Assembly (NCBI RefSeq): GCF_026004055.1
Contig: NZ_BPIJ01000001.1
Coordinates: forward strand, 930,001 to 994,000
DNA length: 64,000 nucleotides
Origin: Meiothermus sp.
GTDB lineage: Bacteria > Deinococcota > Deinococci > Deinococcales > Thermaceae
Reading direction: 5' to 3'
Shown: one piece after another, positions 43,336 to 52,823 of the stretch
Layout: each line of letters opens with the position of its first letter
How positions within the stretch are numbered: position 1 is the first letter of the stretch
Program-made: the position numbers and the translations under genes
The notes under the pieces: model-generated
Database searches by the model: none
Told to the model about the DNA's origin: nothing
Seen by the model: the letters and a program-made list of their open reading frames with translations, nothing else

Positions 43336-44415
43336 CTAGACCCTCGAGGCCGCCTTTGGCATCAGGTCTGCAATGGCCTGCATGAACTGCTCGAACTGGG
43401 CAAAATCGAGTTGCTGCTCGTTGTCGGAAAGGGCCACTTTGGGGTTGGGGTGCACCTCAATGTGTACCCCGTCCAGACCCGCCGCCAGGGCCGCTCTGGC
43501 CAGTGGGGCCAGCAGGTCGCGCCGCCCGGCGGCATGGGTCACATCCACGATCACCGGCAGGTGGGTCAGTTGCTTGGCCAGAATGGCCGCCGAGAGATCG
43601 AGGGTATTGCGCGTCCATTTTTCATAGGTGCGGATGCCCCGCTCACACAAAATCACCTCGGCGTTACCCTGCGAGAGGATGTATTCGGCGCTGTAGAACC
43701 ACTCTTCGATGGTCTGGGCAAACCCGCGCTTGAGCAAAACCGGTTTGTTGGCCTTGCCTACCTCACGCAGCAGGGCAAAGTTCTGGGCGTTGCGCGTGCC
43801 TACCTGCAGAATGTCGGCATACTGGGCCACCACCTCCACATCGCGGGTGTCCATCACCTCGGTCACAAACACCATGCCGTTGGCATCGGCTGCCTGACGC
43901 CCCAGCTTCAGGGCGGGCTCCCCCATCCCCTGGAAACCGTAAGGGGAAGTACGGGGTTTGTAGGCGCCTCCTCGCAGCACCTTGATGCCGTAGCCCGCCA
44001 GAAACTTGGCGGTTGCCAACATTTGCTCTTCTGACTCAATGGAACAAGGCCCGGCCACCAGCACCTTACCCTGTCCGAACACCACATCCCCCACCTTGAC
44101 GGTGGTGTCTTCGGGCTTGACCTGCCGCGAATAAAGGAATTTCTGTTTGTCTTGCTGCTCTTCCAGGTCGAGCGAAGCCTTGAAGATCTCCTTGAACAAC
44201 CGTTTGATGGTCTCAGCAGGGTAGGGGCCGGGGTTTTCCTGGGTGAGGTAAGCCAGCATCTCGTCTTCACGCTTGGGGTCATAGTGGGCCAGGCCCAGCT
44301 CGGTCTGCACCCGCCCAATTTCACTCACCAGCTTGCCCCGCTCGGAGAGCAACCGGAGCAGTTCGCGGTTGATCCGATCTACTTGCTTACGCAGGTCTAA
44401 AATGCGCTGATCCAT
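43336..44415 (-). CDS. Bifunctional chorismate mutase / DAHP synthase
   Basis: 359 residues. N-terminal AroQ-type chorismate mutase (MDQRILDLRKQVDRINRELLRLLSERGKLVSEIG, residues 1-90). Then a KDPG-aldolase-type DAHP synthase: VLVAGPCSIESEEQM, GGAYKPRTSPYGFQGMG, DILQVGTRNAQNFALL, KPVLLKRG, VIVDVTHAAGRRDL, GLDGVHIEVHPNP. It makes 3-deoxy-arabino-heptulosonate-7-phosphate; the mutase domain often acts as a chorismate/prephenate sensor for feedback. Together with aroQ it represents the shikimate pathway here. Confidence 0.95.
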   Translation of the reverse strand: MDQRILDLRKQVDRINRELLRLLSERGKLVSEIGRVQTELGLAHYDPKREDEMLAYLTQENPGPYPAETIKRLFKEIFKASLDLEEQQDKQKFLYSRQVKPEDTTVKVGDVVFGQGKVLVAGPCSIESEEQMLATAKFLAGYGIKVLRGGAYKPRTSPYGFQGMGEPALKLGRQAADANGMVFVTEVMDTRDVEVVAQYADILQVGTRNAQNFALLREVGKANKPVLLKRGFAQTIEEWFYSAEYILSQGNAEVILCERGIRTYEKWTRNTLDLSAAILAKQLTHLPVIVDVTHAAGRRDLLAPLARAALAAGLDGVHIEVHPNPKVALSDNEQQLDFAQFEQFMQAIADLMPKAASRV

Positions 44416-44578
44416 GAACCCAATGGTATACCAAGATTGCCTTCACAAAACAAGCCATCGGGGACGCGCCCAAATTACCCAAGGTGTTTGCCTCAGCAGA
44501 GGCTGCTCAAATACCTGTTCCAACCAACTGTCCGCACAGTTGCCTGATGCAGTATCGTATGGATGCCTGTTCAGCTAC

Positions 44579-44850
44579 TGGTCTGGTAACAAAGTATATG
44601 ACGCCGGCCTTCTCCCGTCATTGCGAGCATCCGCAGGATGCGAAGCAATCCAGAGCGGACTCCCACCCATACTCGGTACAGTGAACTTTGCTGTGCCGGG
44701 TATTCGTGGGAGACGCGACAGAATCTCTGCCCTGGCCAGCCTACACAAGGCTATCTGGATTGCTTCGTCGGCGGGGGCTTCCTCGCAATGACAAGGTGGT
44801 AACGTTTGGATTTGGCAGGGCAAAGTGACGTAAATCAGCTTACCAGACCA
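44579..44850 (-). mobile_element. MITE family C, copy 2 (reversed)
   Basis: 272 bp, TGGTCTGGTAACAAAGTATATGACG to ATCAGCTTACCAGACCA. The flanks CTAC and CCCC do not match, so it is older or rearranged. 44886-44908 (ATGGAATCTCTACAACCATG) is a fragment of the family B core. The rest of 44416-44578 and 44851-44935 shows no gene. Confidence 0.85.
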
Positions 44851-44935
44851 CCCCATCTGCACGGCCGGCAAAAACCAACCGGTGAAATGGAATCTCTACA
44901 ACCATGTACCTAAATCCAGATCTATCCGGGAGGTA

Positions 44936-45688
44936 TCAGGCAGCGCTGGGTTCTACCTCTTTGGGGCGGCTGCGTTCAGCCCACTTGACCAGCAGGATCG
45001 AAAAGCCATATAGCACCATCAGAGGGATGGAGACCAGGCTTAGGTTCACCACATCCACTGTGGGCGTGATCAGGGCTGCCAGTGTGATGAGAAGCACCAC
45101 TGCAATGCGCCAGTTGCTAATCAGGAAACGGCTGGTGAGAAACCCCAAGCGAGCCAACAGGTAGCTCACCACCGGCATCTCGAAGAGAATGCCCATCAGG
45201 GCCAGGAACGTCACTACCTGGCCCATGTACATCCCGATGGAGATTTGCGGCGTGACCACATCTCCCAGAAAACCCAGCAAAAAGGGCACTGCAAAGGGCA
45301 GCAGCACAAAGTAGGCAAACACAGCCCCCAGGGCAAAGCTAAAACCTGCCCCCAAAATGAAAGGAACTGCCAGCCTGCGTTCGTGGGCATAAAGGCCGGG
45401 CGCTATAAAAGCCCAAATTTGATACACGATGAAGGGCAGGGCCAATACCAGCCCGCCGAAGGCCGCCACCTTGAAGGCGGTGAGGAAGGGCTCGGTGATG
45501 TTCAAGACAATGAGCTCGGCTTTGAGCGAGGCGCTCGCGTTGTAGGCATCCAGCGGACGCCGCAAGGCTTCCAAAATCTGTACTCTGAAGGTAAAAGCGA
45601 CCGCCGTCATGACCGCCCAGGCCACAATGGCCCAGATCAGGCGATTACGCAGCTCCTCGAGGTGTTCCATCAAAGGGGCTTCCCGCAT
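44936..45688 (-). CDS. tatC: Sec-independent protein translocase TatC
   Basis: 250 residues from the ATG at 45688 (AGGGG box just after the tatA stop). Six-helix receptor for twin-arginine signal peptides. Motifs: MEHLEELRNRLIWAI with the conserved Glu/Arg, LNITEPFLTAFKVAAFGGLVLALPFIVYQIWAFIAPGLYAHER, and GILFEMPVVSYLLARLG. Forms an operon with tatA. Confidence 0.96.
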   Translation of the reverse strand: MREAPLMEHLEELRNRLIWAIVAWAVMTAVAFTFRVQILEALRRPLDAYNASASLKAELIVLNITEPFLTAFKVAAFGGLVLALPFIVYQIWAFIAPGLYAHERRLAVPFILGAGFSFALGAVFAYFVLLPFAVPFLLGFLGDVVTPQISIGMYMGQVVTFLALMGILFEMPVVSYLLARLGFLTSRFLISNWRIAVVLLITLAALITPTVDVVNLSLVSIPLMVLYGFSILLVKWAERSRPKEVEPSAA

Positions 45689-45699
45689 GGCAGACCCCT

Positions 45700-45954
45700 T
45701 CAAGATTTAGATTCTTCCTTGACCTCGAGAGGCTTCTTGAGCTCCTCCAGAGGCTTGCTGATCTCTTCTTTGATTTCTTTGAACTCCTTCACATCGGCGG
45801 CTTTTTCAAACTCCTCGCGGATGCTTTTGGCACCCCGCTGAAACTCGCGGATACTCTGGCCCAGGCTGCGCCCCAGCTCGGGCAGCTTGCGCGGGCCAAA
45901 CAGCAGCAACGCAATCAGCAAAATGATCAGGATTTCCGTCATTCCCAGGTTCAT
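45700..45954 (-). CDS. tatA: Sec-independent protein translocase TatA
   Basis: 84 residues. One helix (MTEILIILLIALLLFGPRKLPELGRSLGQSIREF) with the FG-PxKLPE hinge, then an amphipathic helix and a charged tail. Oligomers form the protein-conducting element of the Tat system. AGGAG lies 7 nt before the ATG. No separate tatB is visible, as in many minimal TatAC systems. Confidence 0.95.
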   Translation of the reverse strand: MNLGMTEILIILLIALLLFGPRKLPELGRSLGQSIREFQRGAKSIREEFEKAADVKEFKEIKEEISKPLEELKKPLEVKEESKS

Positions 45955-46052
45955 GGCACACTCCTGTGTATAGTTTACTCCGTTAGCTGAAGCTCATCTG
46001 AAAACCGCACCACCCCGGCCCCGGAAAGTAGGAGATAGAGCCGGCGGATGGT

Positions 46053-47429
46053 CTAGGAGTCCCCCCGTTTCCGTTTCACGTATCCCTCGATGTTCCGCTG
46101 GCGCTCGCGGGCAATGGCCAAGGCATCTTCGGGCACATCCTGGTTGATGGCGCTGCCTCCGGCAACAAAAGAGCCATCGGCCAGCGTCACGGGAGCAATC
46201 AGTACGCTGTTAGAGCCCACAAACACCCGCTTTCCAATGGTGGTCTGGTGTTTGCGTTGGCCGTCGTAGTTGGCGGTGATGACCCCCGCGCCGATGTTGG
46301 ACTCCTCCCCCACCTCGGCGTCGCCCAGGTAGGCCAGGTGTCCGGCTTTGGCCCGCTTGCCCAGGCGGGCATTCTTGAGCTCGACAAAGTTGCCCACGTG
46401 GGCGCCCTCTTCCAGGTAGGCCTTGGGCCGCAGGCGGGCAAAGGGCCCAGCATCGGCCCCGCTCGAGACATACGCTTCCTCGCAAACAGTATGGGACTTG
46501 ATCTTGCCACCCGACTCGACCACCGTATCGTTGAGCACGGCATAAGCCCCGACCTCCACCCCCTCGCCCAGCCGGGTTTTGCCCCGCAGAATCACCCCTG
46601 GCCACAGGGTCACGTCGGGCGCCAGCTCCACACTGGGCTCTATGTAGATAGTCTCGGGTAGGATCATACGCACCCCCTGGGCCATCCACTCGGCCCTTAA
46701 GCGCCGAAGCAACACTTGTTCGACCTCGGCCAGTTGGGCACGGGAATTGACGCCCAGCAACTCCCCGGTGTCCCGGGACTCTATAGAGGCGATCTTTTGG
46801 CCCGCCTCACGGTAAATGTGAATCAGGTCGGGGAGATAGTATTCTCCGGCAGCATTTTGGTTCCCCACTCGCTTCAGTTTTTCCCACAGGCTCGAATCAA
46901 AACAGTAAACCCCGGGGTTAATCTCCTGGATGGCCCGCTGCTCGGGGGTAGCATCCTTTTGCTCGACGTTGCCCAAAATTTGGCCCTGTTCGTCACGCAG
47001 GATGCGCCCATAACCGGTGGGGTCATCCAGCCGCATGGTGAGCAGGGCCATCCCGGCTCCCTCAGCCTGCATCGCGGCCACCAACCCGGTCAGGGTCTCG
47101 ACCCGGGTGAGGGGGGTATCGCCTTGCGTTACCACAATGGGGCCCTGGAAGTCTGCAAGGAGGGGCTGGGCCTGGGCCAGGGCGTGGGCTGTGCCCAGTT
47201 GTTGCGCCTGCACCACAAAACTCAGGTTGGGGTAGCCCTCGAAGGTTTGGCGCACCTGTTCGGCCCCGTGGCCGATGACCACCACCACCTTTTCAGCCCC
47301 GCTGGCAAACGCGGTATCGATGCAGTAGCCCACCAGGGGCTTGCCCAACAAGGGGTGCAGCACTTTGGGCAGCTTGGACTTCATGCGGGTGCCCAGGCCC
47401 GCGGCGAGAATCACTACAGCATGTGCCAT
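46053..47429 (-). CDS. glmU: Bifunctional GlcN-1-P acetyltransferase / GlcNAc-1-P uridyltransferase
   Basis: 458 residues. N-terminal nucleotidyltransferase: LAAGLGTRMKSKLPKVLHPLLGKP, QQLGTAHALAQAQPLL, TQGDTPL. C-terminal left-handed beta-helix with hexapeptide repeats; catalytic His in KAGHLAYLGDAEVGEESNIGAGVITANYDG. Makes UDP-GlcNAc for peptidoglycan. TACAAT lies 9-10 nt before the ATG. Confidence 0.96.
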   Translation of the reverse strand: MAHAVVILAAGLGTRMKSKLPKVLHPLLGKPLVGYCIDTAFASGAEKVVVVIGHGAEQVRQTFEGYPNLSFVVQAQQLGTAHALAQAQPLLADFQGPIVVTQGDTPLTRVETLTGLVAAMQAEGAGMALLTMRLDDPTGYGRILRDEQGQILGNVEQKDATPEQRAIQEINPGVYCFDSSLWEKLKRVGNQNAAGEYYLPDLIHIYREAGQKIASIESRDTGELLGVNSRAQLAEVEQVLLRRLRAEWMAQGVRMILPETIYIEPSVELAPDVTLWPGVILRGKTRLGEGVEVGAYAVLNDTVVESGGKIKSHTVCEEAYVSSGADAGPFARLRPKAYLEEGAHVGNFVELKNARLGKRAKAGHLAYLGDAEVGEESNIGAGVITANYDGQRKHQTTIGKRVFVGSNSVLIAPVTLADGSFVAGGSAINQDVPEDALAIARERQRNIEGYVKRKRGDS

Positions 47430-47496
47430 ATCTATCCGATTGTATGTCTAAAAGGGGAGCTTCAGGGTCTATCGGTGCCCGGAACCAGTACCGCCC

Positions 47497-48414
47497 CTAC
47501 CGTTTTCTATTCCTAAAAGCCTTGGGCGTAGGCTTCACCTGAGCGGCTACAGCAGGGATAGGAGGGGTTTCACGCTGCCCTTTCCAGCGCATCAGGAAAA
47601 AGATGGCCAACAGAATGAGCGGAATCGAAATTATTTGAGTGGCAGTAAAAAAACCGATACCCGCCTGTTCGTTGAGGTAAACCTTAAGCCATAGCGGGTT
47701 GAGCCGGAAGGTTTCCTCGAGTACCGAGCGCAACACGCTATACCACAGCACAAACTGCCAGAAAACATAGCCATACGCCCGGTTCTGCCGCAACCAGTAG
47801 ATGGACAAAAGCAACAAAACCAACCCAATCAAGACCCCGTACAGCTGGGTGAAGTGGACAGGCCCCCGCACAATTGTCTCAGGGGCACAGCGGGCCACCT
47901 CGCTAATATCGTTAATTCCGGGGCAGATACCCGGAAACCCGCTGGCCCAAGTAGGCCAGGTGAACCCTATCGGCCAGTTGGTCAGGCGACCGACGGTATC
48001 GGAGCCGTTCATGATGTTGCCCAGACGCCCTGCGGCGATGCCAATAGCGATGCCCGGCACCACCGCATCCAGGTAGGCCCAGATCGGTATTTTGTTGCGG
48101 TAGTAGTGGTAAATGAAGGGAATCAGACCTCCGATAATGGCCCCGTGAAAGGAAAGCCCGCCCTGCCAGATGTAAAAGGCCGAGGCGGGGTTGTTGCTGA
48201 AATCGCCGGGGCTGGTCAGCACATAACCCACCCGGGCCCCAATCACCCCCCAGATGACCGCCCAGAAAGCAATCTGCTCGAAGCGGTCGGGGTCAAAGCC
48301 CCAACTTTTCAGAAGTCGCTTGGCAATCTCAAAGGAAGCAAATATTGCCAGTACCAGAAAAAACCCGTACCAGCGGATTTGCAAACCGCCGATCTCGATC
48401 AGGATTGGATCCAT
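47497..48414 (-). CDS. lgt: Prolipoprotein diacylglyceryl transferase
   Basis: 305-residue membrane enzyme that attaches diacylglycerol to the lipobox cysteine. [30 protein letters not shown] with the essential His, [14 protein letters not shown] with the signature Arg/Asn, and [15 protein letters not shown] are visible. AGGAGG precedes the ATG. Together with LspA at 20.4 kb it processes the lipoproteins of this window. Confidence 0.96.
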   Translation of the reverse strand: MDPILIEIGGLQIRWYGFFLVLAIFASFEIAKRLLKSWGFDPDRFEQIAFWAVIWGVIGARVGYVLTSPGDFSNNPASAFYIWQGGLSFHGAIIGGLIPFIYHYYRNKIPIWAYLDAVVPGIAIGIAAGRLGNIMNGSDTVGRLTNWPIGFTWPTWASGFPGICPGINDISEVARCAPETIVRGPVHFTQLYGVLIGLVLLLLSIYWLRQNRAYGYVFWQFVLWYSVLRSVLEETFRLNPLWLKVYLNEQAGIGFFTATQIISIPLILLAIFFLMRWKGQRETPPIPAVAAQVKPTPKAFRNRKR

Positions 48415-48513
48415 TCAACGCCTCCTGCTAAACCTTACTTGAGTATGAGCATGTTCAGATTATCCAACACGGCAAGAGGCGCTCACACGCCCTGCGGTCA
48501 GTCTACGATAGGT

Positions 48514-48738
48514 TCAGGCAGAGGATAGTTTCCTTTGTAGGCGCTCGAGGGTAAACTTGCCCTCGAGCAGCACCTTATCTCCTTTGAGCAGCACCGGAAC
48601 CCGAAATGTGTAGGTTTTTTTCAGTTCTTCATCGGCATCCACATCTCTGAAAACGTAAACAACCCCCTGCGCCGCCAGCAGAGCCTCTGCCTCCTCGCAG
48701 AGGTGGCATCCTTTCCGACTGATAAGCACATAGTCCAT
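48514..48738 (-). CDS. Glutaredoxin-like (DUF836) protein
   Basis: 74 residues from the ATG at 48738: MDYVLISRKGCHLCEEAEALLAAQGVVYVFRDVDADEELKKTYTFRVPVLLKG. Thioredoxin fold with CHLC (residues 11-14) as active site and the cis-Pro in RVPVL. The longer open frame upstream runs into repeat DNA and is not part of the gene. Likely a small dithiol oxidoreductase. Confidence 0.85.
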   Translation of the reverse strand: MDYVLISRKGCHLCEEAEALLAAQGVVYVFRDVDADEELKKTYTFRVPVLLKGDKVLLEGKFTLERLQRKLSSA

Positions 48739-48840
48739 CTGAAGTCCAAGTATAGCCCAAAGACGTGGAACCTCGAGAAGAGATTGAATGGTGTAGCCCC
48801 CATCATCTCGATGACTGAAGGCCTGCGAAACCGGATTTAT

Positions 48841-49022
48841 CGCGCCCTTCACAAACGTGGCCGCCCAAGAAACGAGAAGGGACAAGCAGACGTGCCTCAC
48901 CGAGGTGAGGCACGCTTGTCTGCGTTGCGTCTGGGCCCAGATGCATGTTACGCACCCGAGCATGGGCCGGGATCACGCTTGGGTTTCGAGTTTCCAGGCA
49001 GATATTGTTCAGGATAAGGTTG
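48841..49022 (+). mobile_element. Element E, copy 2
   Basis: Begins CGCGCCCTTCACAAACGTGG, keeps the GTGCCTCACC/GGTGAGGCAC hairpin and the GTCTGGGCCCAGA palindrome of E1, and ends near AGGATAAGGTTGTCC. The right terminal repeat is missing, possibly removed when MITE B4 arrived. 48739-48840 shows nothing. Confidence 0.7.
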
Positions 49023-49047
49023 TCCATCATGCCAACCGTTTGTTTAG

Positions 49048-49386
49048 TGGTCTGGTAACAAAATACGCAGTATGGGGTTTAGCCTTCAGAACGCGCCGTG
49101 TCTCGTAAACCTGGGCCTTCGGTACCTTGCCTGTACGGTCATGCAAAAAGCACCCCACCCCCCTTCGCCCCTTCCCTCCCCTACTGCGTAGGGGAGGCCA
49201 GGTGGGGTGGCTGACCTGGCCCTTCACGCAGCGGATTGGGGGCCTTGCCTAATACCCTCCCCCACCCTCCCTACGCGGTAGGGAGGGCGTTTTTAGGCCA
49301 TCTCGGGGGCCGAAGTGGGATGGAATCTCTACAACGATGTATTCGGTGTGCGGTACAAAACGTCGGAAATTCAGTTACCAGACCAC
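49048..49386 (+). mobile_element. MITE family B, copy 4
   Basis: 339 bp like B1, with TTAG on both sides (49044-49047 and 49387-49390). MITE C3 starts directly after the right TTAG, repeating the B-then-C arrangement seen at 10075-10705. Confidence 0.9.
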
Positions 49387-49390
49387 TTAG

Positions 49391-49593
49391 TGCTCTGGTA
49401 ACAAAGTATGTGACCCCACTTTTTCCATCATTGCGAGCATCCGCAGGATGCGAAGGAATCTAGAAGCTCTGCCCCGGCCAGCCTACACAAGGCTATCTGG
49501 ATTGCTTCGTCGGCGGGGGCCTCCTCGCAATGACAAAGTGCTCACGTTTGGATTTGTAAGGGTAAAGTGACGTAAATCAGATTACCAGACCAT
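49391..49593 (-). mobile_element. MITE family C, copy 3 (reversed)
   Basis: 203 bp, TGCTCTGGTAACAAAGTATG to AATCAGATTACCAGACCAT, flanked by TTAG on both sides (49387-49390 and 49594-49597). The right TTAG contains the TAA stop of the DUF456 gene. Confidence 0.88.
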
Positions 49594-50073
49594 TTAGAAA
49601 ATAGCCTGAATAACCAGAACGCCCATCAGCAGGTGAATCAAAAACTTGCCCGCCAACCCGCCCAACAAACCCAGCACAGCGCCCCAAGCCCCACGCAACG
49701 CAGCCTCGGCAGAACGTCCGGCTACCAGCTCGCCCACATAGGCCCCCACCAAAGGCATTAGAAACAGCCCCAGGGGAGGCAGGACAAAAATACCCATGAG
49801 GCCCCCAACAAAAGCGCCCCACACCCCCTGGCGGCTGCCACCAAAGCGTTTTGCCCCCAGTGCGCCCGCAATATTGTCTACTAGCGAGGACAAAACCGTC
49901 AAAACAGCCAGGACAATCCAGATCGGTAGGGAAATCTCACCAAAGCCTGCCAGCAGTTCGTGCACCAAAGCCGCCCCAACGATGATAAAACCGGCGGGCA
50001 CCACCGGGACGAAGGTAGCAAAGAGCGCCCCCAGCCACACCACCACAAAAAGCCAGTCGGCAAAGGCATTCAC
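49594..50073 (-). CDS. DUF456 membrane protein
   Basis: 159 residues, glycine-rich helices with the duplicated small-residue pattern of DUF456 (LVDNIAGALGAKRFGGSRQGVWGAFVGGLMGIFVLPPLG ... GLLGGLAGKFLIHLLMGV). Function of the family is unknown. Its stop codon lies inside the target duplication of MITE C3, so the insertion landed on the stop without changing the protein. Confidence 0.85.
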   Translation of the reverse strand: MNAFADWLFVVVWLGALFATFVPVVPAGFIIVGAALVHELLAGFGEISLPIWIVLAVLTVLSSLVDNIAGALGAKRFGGSRQGVWGAFVGGLMGIFVLPPLGLFLMPLVGAYVGELVAGRSAEAALRGAWGAVLGLLGGLAGKFLIHLLMGVLVIQAIF

Positions 50074-50229
50074 GGGCCTGAGTGTAGCAGTCTTGGATGA
50101 GAAGGAGAACCTATGAGCCTGGCCGCAAAATCAGGGCAAAAAACACCCAGCAGCGGGCCGGATCGCTTGTCAAGGTTATCGGTGAGAGAAATCCTACTTG
50201 GATAGACCCGGTGGCCTTAGACTTTTTAC

Positions 50230-50889
50230 ATGAGCGCCAGGCTCCGCCGCTACTTTCTAACCGGTCTACTTTCCACTCTTCCTATCGCCGTGACCATTTA
50301 TGTGCTGGTATGGGTCTACAACTGGTCTAACAATATTATCGGAAGCATTTTGCGCGCCGTGGATGCCGAACCCTCGAGGTGGCTGTTGCCTTTTTTACCG
50401 ATTTTGGGCATCATTGCAACCCTGGGACTAGTAGCGCTGGTAGGGGCGCTGGCCGGCAACTATGTGGGTCGTCTGCTATTGGGAGCCATTGACCGTAGCA
50501 TCAAGACCATTCCACTGGTGCGCGAGGTGTACAACGCGGTTCAGCAAATATCTCACACTTTGTTAGGACAGCCCGAGGTGCAGTTCCAGAGGGCTGCTCT
50601 GGTCGAGTATCCCCGAAAAGGCGTGTATGTTTTGTGCTTTATCGCCAGCCCGGAGGTAGGCAAGAGACTGTCCCCACTCCCGGAGGGTTACACCGTGGTG
50701 CTGGTGCCCACCAGCCCCGTACCCGCTTCTGGCATGGCCATTATTGTTCCCACTGCAGATGTGATTCCCCTCGATATCAGTATCGAGGATGCCCTGAAGT
50801 ATGTGGTTTCGGCAGGCTTTATACTGCCAGAGGGAAAAGCCAGACAACTATCCGAGGCCGTCCCGATAGCGACCAAACCCCAGCTCTAG
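50230..50889 (+). CDS. DUF502 membrane protein
   Basis: 219 residues. Two N-terminal helices (GLLSTLPIAVTIYVLVWVYNW, LPILGIIATLGLVALVGALAGNYVG), then a cytoplasmic or surface domain with VREVYNAVQQISHTLLG and LVPTSPVPASGMAIIVPTADVIPLDISIEDALKYVVSAG, the family signatures. Role unknown. It ends in CTAG, a tetranucleotide shared with the stop of the opposing gene. Confidence 0.88.
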   Translation: MSARLRRYFLTGLLSTLPIAVTIYVLVWVYNWSNNIIGSILRAVDAEPSRWLLPFLPILGIIATLGLVALVGALAGNYVGRLLLGAIDRSIKTIPLVREVYNAVQQISHTLLGQPEVQFQRAALVEYPRKGVYVLCFIASPEVGKRLSPLPEGYTVVLVPTSPVPASGMAIIVPTADVIPLDISIEDALKYVVSAGFILPEGKARQLSEAVPIATKPQL

Positions 50890-51077
50890 CGTAGACCCTC
50901 CGCTTCGCCCGGCTTTTCATCGAGCTCTTTTTGGGTTTGCTCGAGATAGCGTAGCAAGGCCGCTAGGTTGGAGAAGCGCTGGGTCTCTCCTCCATCGGCC
51001 GGCTTAACCGAGGCTTTGACACTGCCGTCGGGCCCTTGCCACATCCGTACAATGAGTGTCACCGCCTTCTGGCGCAT
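50886..51077 (-). CDS. Small protein of unknown function
   Basis: 63 residues from the ATG at 51077 (AGGGG box): MRQKAVTLIVRMWQGPDGSVKASVKPADGGETQRFSNLAALLRYLEQTQKELDEK. A beta-strand region followed by an amphipathic helix, acidic tail. Sensible composition and a good ribosome site support a real gene. Tail-to-tail with the DUF502 gene, sharing CTAG. Confidence 0.65.
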   Translation of the reverse strand: MRQKAVTLIVRMWQGPDGSVKASVKPADGGETQRFSNLAALLRYLEQTQKELDEKPGEAEGLR

Positions 51078-51134
51078 GACGTCCCCTTTCATTGCTACAG
51101 GGTAGTAGCTCCAGCGTTATATTTGCGTTACTAT

Positions 51135-51409
51135 CACGCCCTTCACAGACCTGGCCACCCACGAAAACGAGAATTCATCTAGGCATCGCGTTTTCCACAC
51201 ACACTGCCCTCGCGGCGGCCCGTGTTTTACCCCCACCAGCACACACTGCTGTTGGGGGTCTGCGTGGGAACTGCTCCAGACGCATGTTACGCACCCAGGC
51301 GTGGTTCGGGCCTGCCCACGCTTGAGTTTCGAGTTTCCAGGCGGCCCCTGTTCCGTCCGGGATAAAGCTTTCTTAAATGCCGGATTCAAAATATGCGAAG
51401 AGCGCTCTA
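51135..51409 (+). mobile_element. Element E, copy 3, with a different insert
   Basis: Starts CACGCCCTTCACAGACCTGG and ends GCGAAGAGCGCTC. The part at about 51199-51282 replaces the usual E core and matches, in reverse, 21146-21243. A stray A-type end (GCCGGATTCAAAA) lies at 51379-51391. The remainder up to 51455 holds only the promoter area of the next gene. Confidence 0.65.
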
Positions 51410-51455
51410 ATGTCCCGGTCATCTGTCCCGCTTGAGCAGCGATAGCATATGGCTC

Positions 51456-52823
51456 ATGAAAACCATTTCCCGTACCGGCAAAGCCCTCGGACGCAGCGAG
51501 GTGGAAAAGGTCTACCAAAGCAAGCTGGCCGATCTGGAACAAGCAGCTGCAATGGTCAAGAGCAACTCGAGAATCTACGTCTCGGGCAACGCCGCCACCC
51601 CCACCCCCCTTTTGGAAGCCTTGGCACAGCGCAAAGAGGAGCTGGAGAACGTCGAGCTGGTTCACGTGCTCCAACTGGGCTCCGACCCCTTCCTGGCCCC
51701 GGAGATGGAAGGCCACTTCCGCCGCCGCTCCTTATTCGTTGGGCCCGCCGACCGGGAAGCCGTCAATAGCGGGCGGGCCGATTATGTGCCCGTCATGCTG
51801 CACCAGGTTCCCTGGCTCTTCAAGCGAGGGGTTTTGCCCCTCGATTATGCCCTAGTGCAGGTCTCGCCCCCGGACGAGTTTGGCTTTGTTAGTTTGGGTG
51901 TGGAGGTCATAGCAACCAAGGCAGCCGTGGAAAAAGCCCGCCGGGTCATTGCCCTGGTAAACCCCCGCATGCCGCGCACCTTGGGTGATACCTTTGTGCA
52001 CGTCTCCAAGTTTGCCGCCTTTGTGGAAGTGGACTTTCCACTCCCGGAGCTGCCTCGAGACACCTATGGCGAGGTCGAGGCCAAAATTGGGCAATATGTG
52101 GCCGACCTCATCGACGATGGCTGCACCTTGCAACTGGGCATCGGGGCCATCCCCGACGCGGTGTTAGCCAACCTGAGTGGACGGCAAGACCTGGGCATCC
52201 ACACCGAGATGATTTCGGATGGGGTGATGGAGGCGCTGGAAAAGGGTATCGTGACCGGGCAGCGCAAGAGCCTGCTTCCGGGTAAGGTGGTGGGTACCTT
52301 TGTGCTGGGTTCCAAGCGGCTGTACCGTTTTGTCCACAACAACCCCCTCTTCGAGATGCGGCCCGCCGACTGGGTCAACGATCCCTTCGTGGTAGCCCGC
52401 AACGACAACATGATCGCCATCAACTCGGCCCTCGAGGTAGACCTCACCGGGCAGGTCTGTGCCGATTCCATTGGCACCCGCATCTACTCCGGCTTCGGTG
52501 GACAGCTCGACTTCATCCGGGGGGCCGCCGCCAGCAACGGTGGCAAACCCATCATTGCTCTGCCCAGTAGCGGCAAGAACGGTGCGTTTAGCCGCATCGT
52601 ACCGATGCTAAAAACCGGTGCAGGGGTGGTGACCACCCGCGCCGACGTCCACTACGTGATCACCGAGTACGGGGTGGCCGAACTTTTTGGTAAGAGCCTG
52701 CGCGAACGCGCCCAAGCCCTCATCAACATAGCCCACCCCAACTTCCGCGAAGAACTGAGCAAAGCCGCGCTCGAGCGGGGCCTGCTGCCCAAAAGTTATC
52801 CTGGTTTTCGCCCTGAACACTGA
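51456..52823 (+). CDS. Acetyl-CoA hydrolase/transferase family CoA transferase
   Basis: 455 residues from the ATG at 51456, which has TAGCAT just upstream and no Shine-Dalgarno (a TTG at 51432 is the longer option). Family I CoA-transferase fold. Visible: IYVSGNAATPTPLLEAL, DDGCTLQLGIGAIPDAVLANLSGRQDLGIHTEMISDG (the Glu of HTEM is the expected thioester-forming residue), GFGGQLDFIRGAAASNGGKPIIALPS and VTTRADVHYVITEYGVAELFGKSL. It resembles 4-hydroxybutyrate/acetate CoA-transferases and acetyl-CoA hydrolases; substrate uncertain. Confidence 0.9.
   Translation: MKTISRTGKALGRSEVEKVYQSKLADLEQAAAMVKSNSRIYVSGNAATPTPLLEALAQRKEELENVELVHVLQLGSDPFLAPEMEGHFRRRSLFVGPADREAVNSGRADYVPVMLHQVPWLFKRGVLPLDYALVQVSPPDEFGFVSLGVEVIATKAAVEKARRVIALVNPRMPRTLGDTFVHVSKFAAFVEVDFPLPELPRDTYGEVEAKIGQYVADLIDDGCTLQLGIGAIPDAVLANLSGRQDLGIHTEMISDGVMEALEKGIVTGQRKSLLPGKVVGTFVLGSKRLYRFVHNNPLFEMRPADWVNDPFVVARNDNMIAINSALEVDLTGQVCADSIGTRIYSGFGGQLDFIRGAAASNGGKPIIALPSSGKNGAFSRIVPMLKTGAGVVTTRADVHYVITEYGVAELFGKSLRERAQALINIAHPNFREELSKAALERGLLPKSYPGFRPEH

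Noticed and set aside
48739-48963. N-terminal extension of the glutaredoxin-like protein
   Set aside because: It runs through element E2 DNA; the 74-residue form is the family length.
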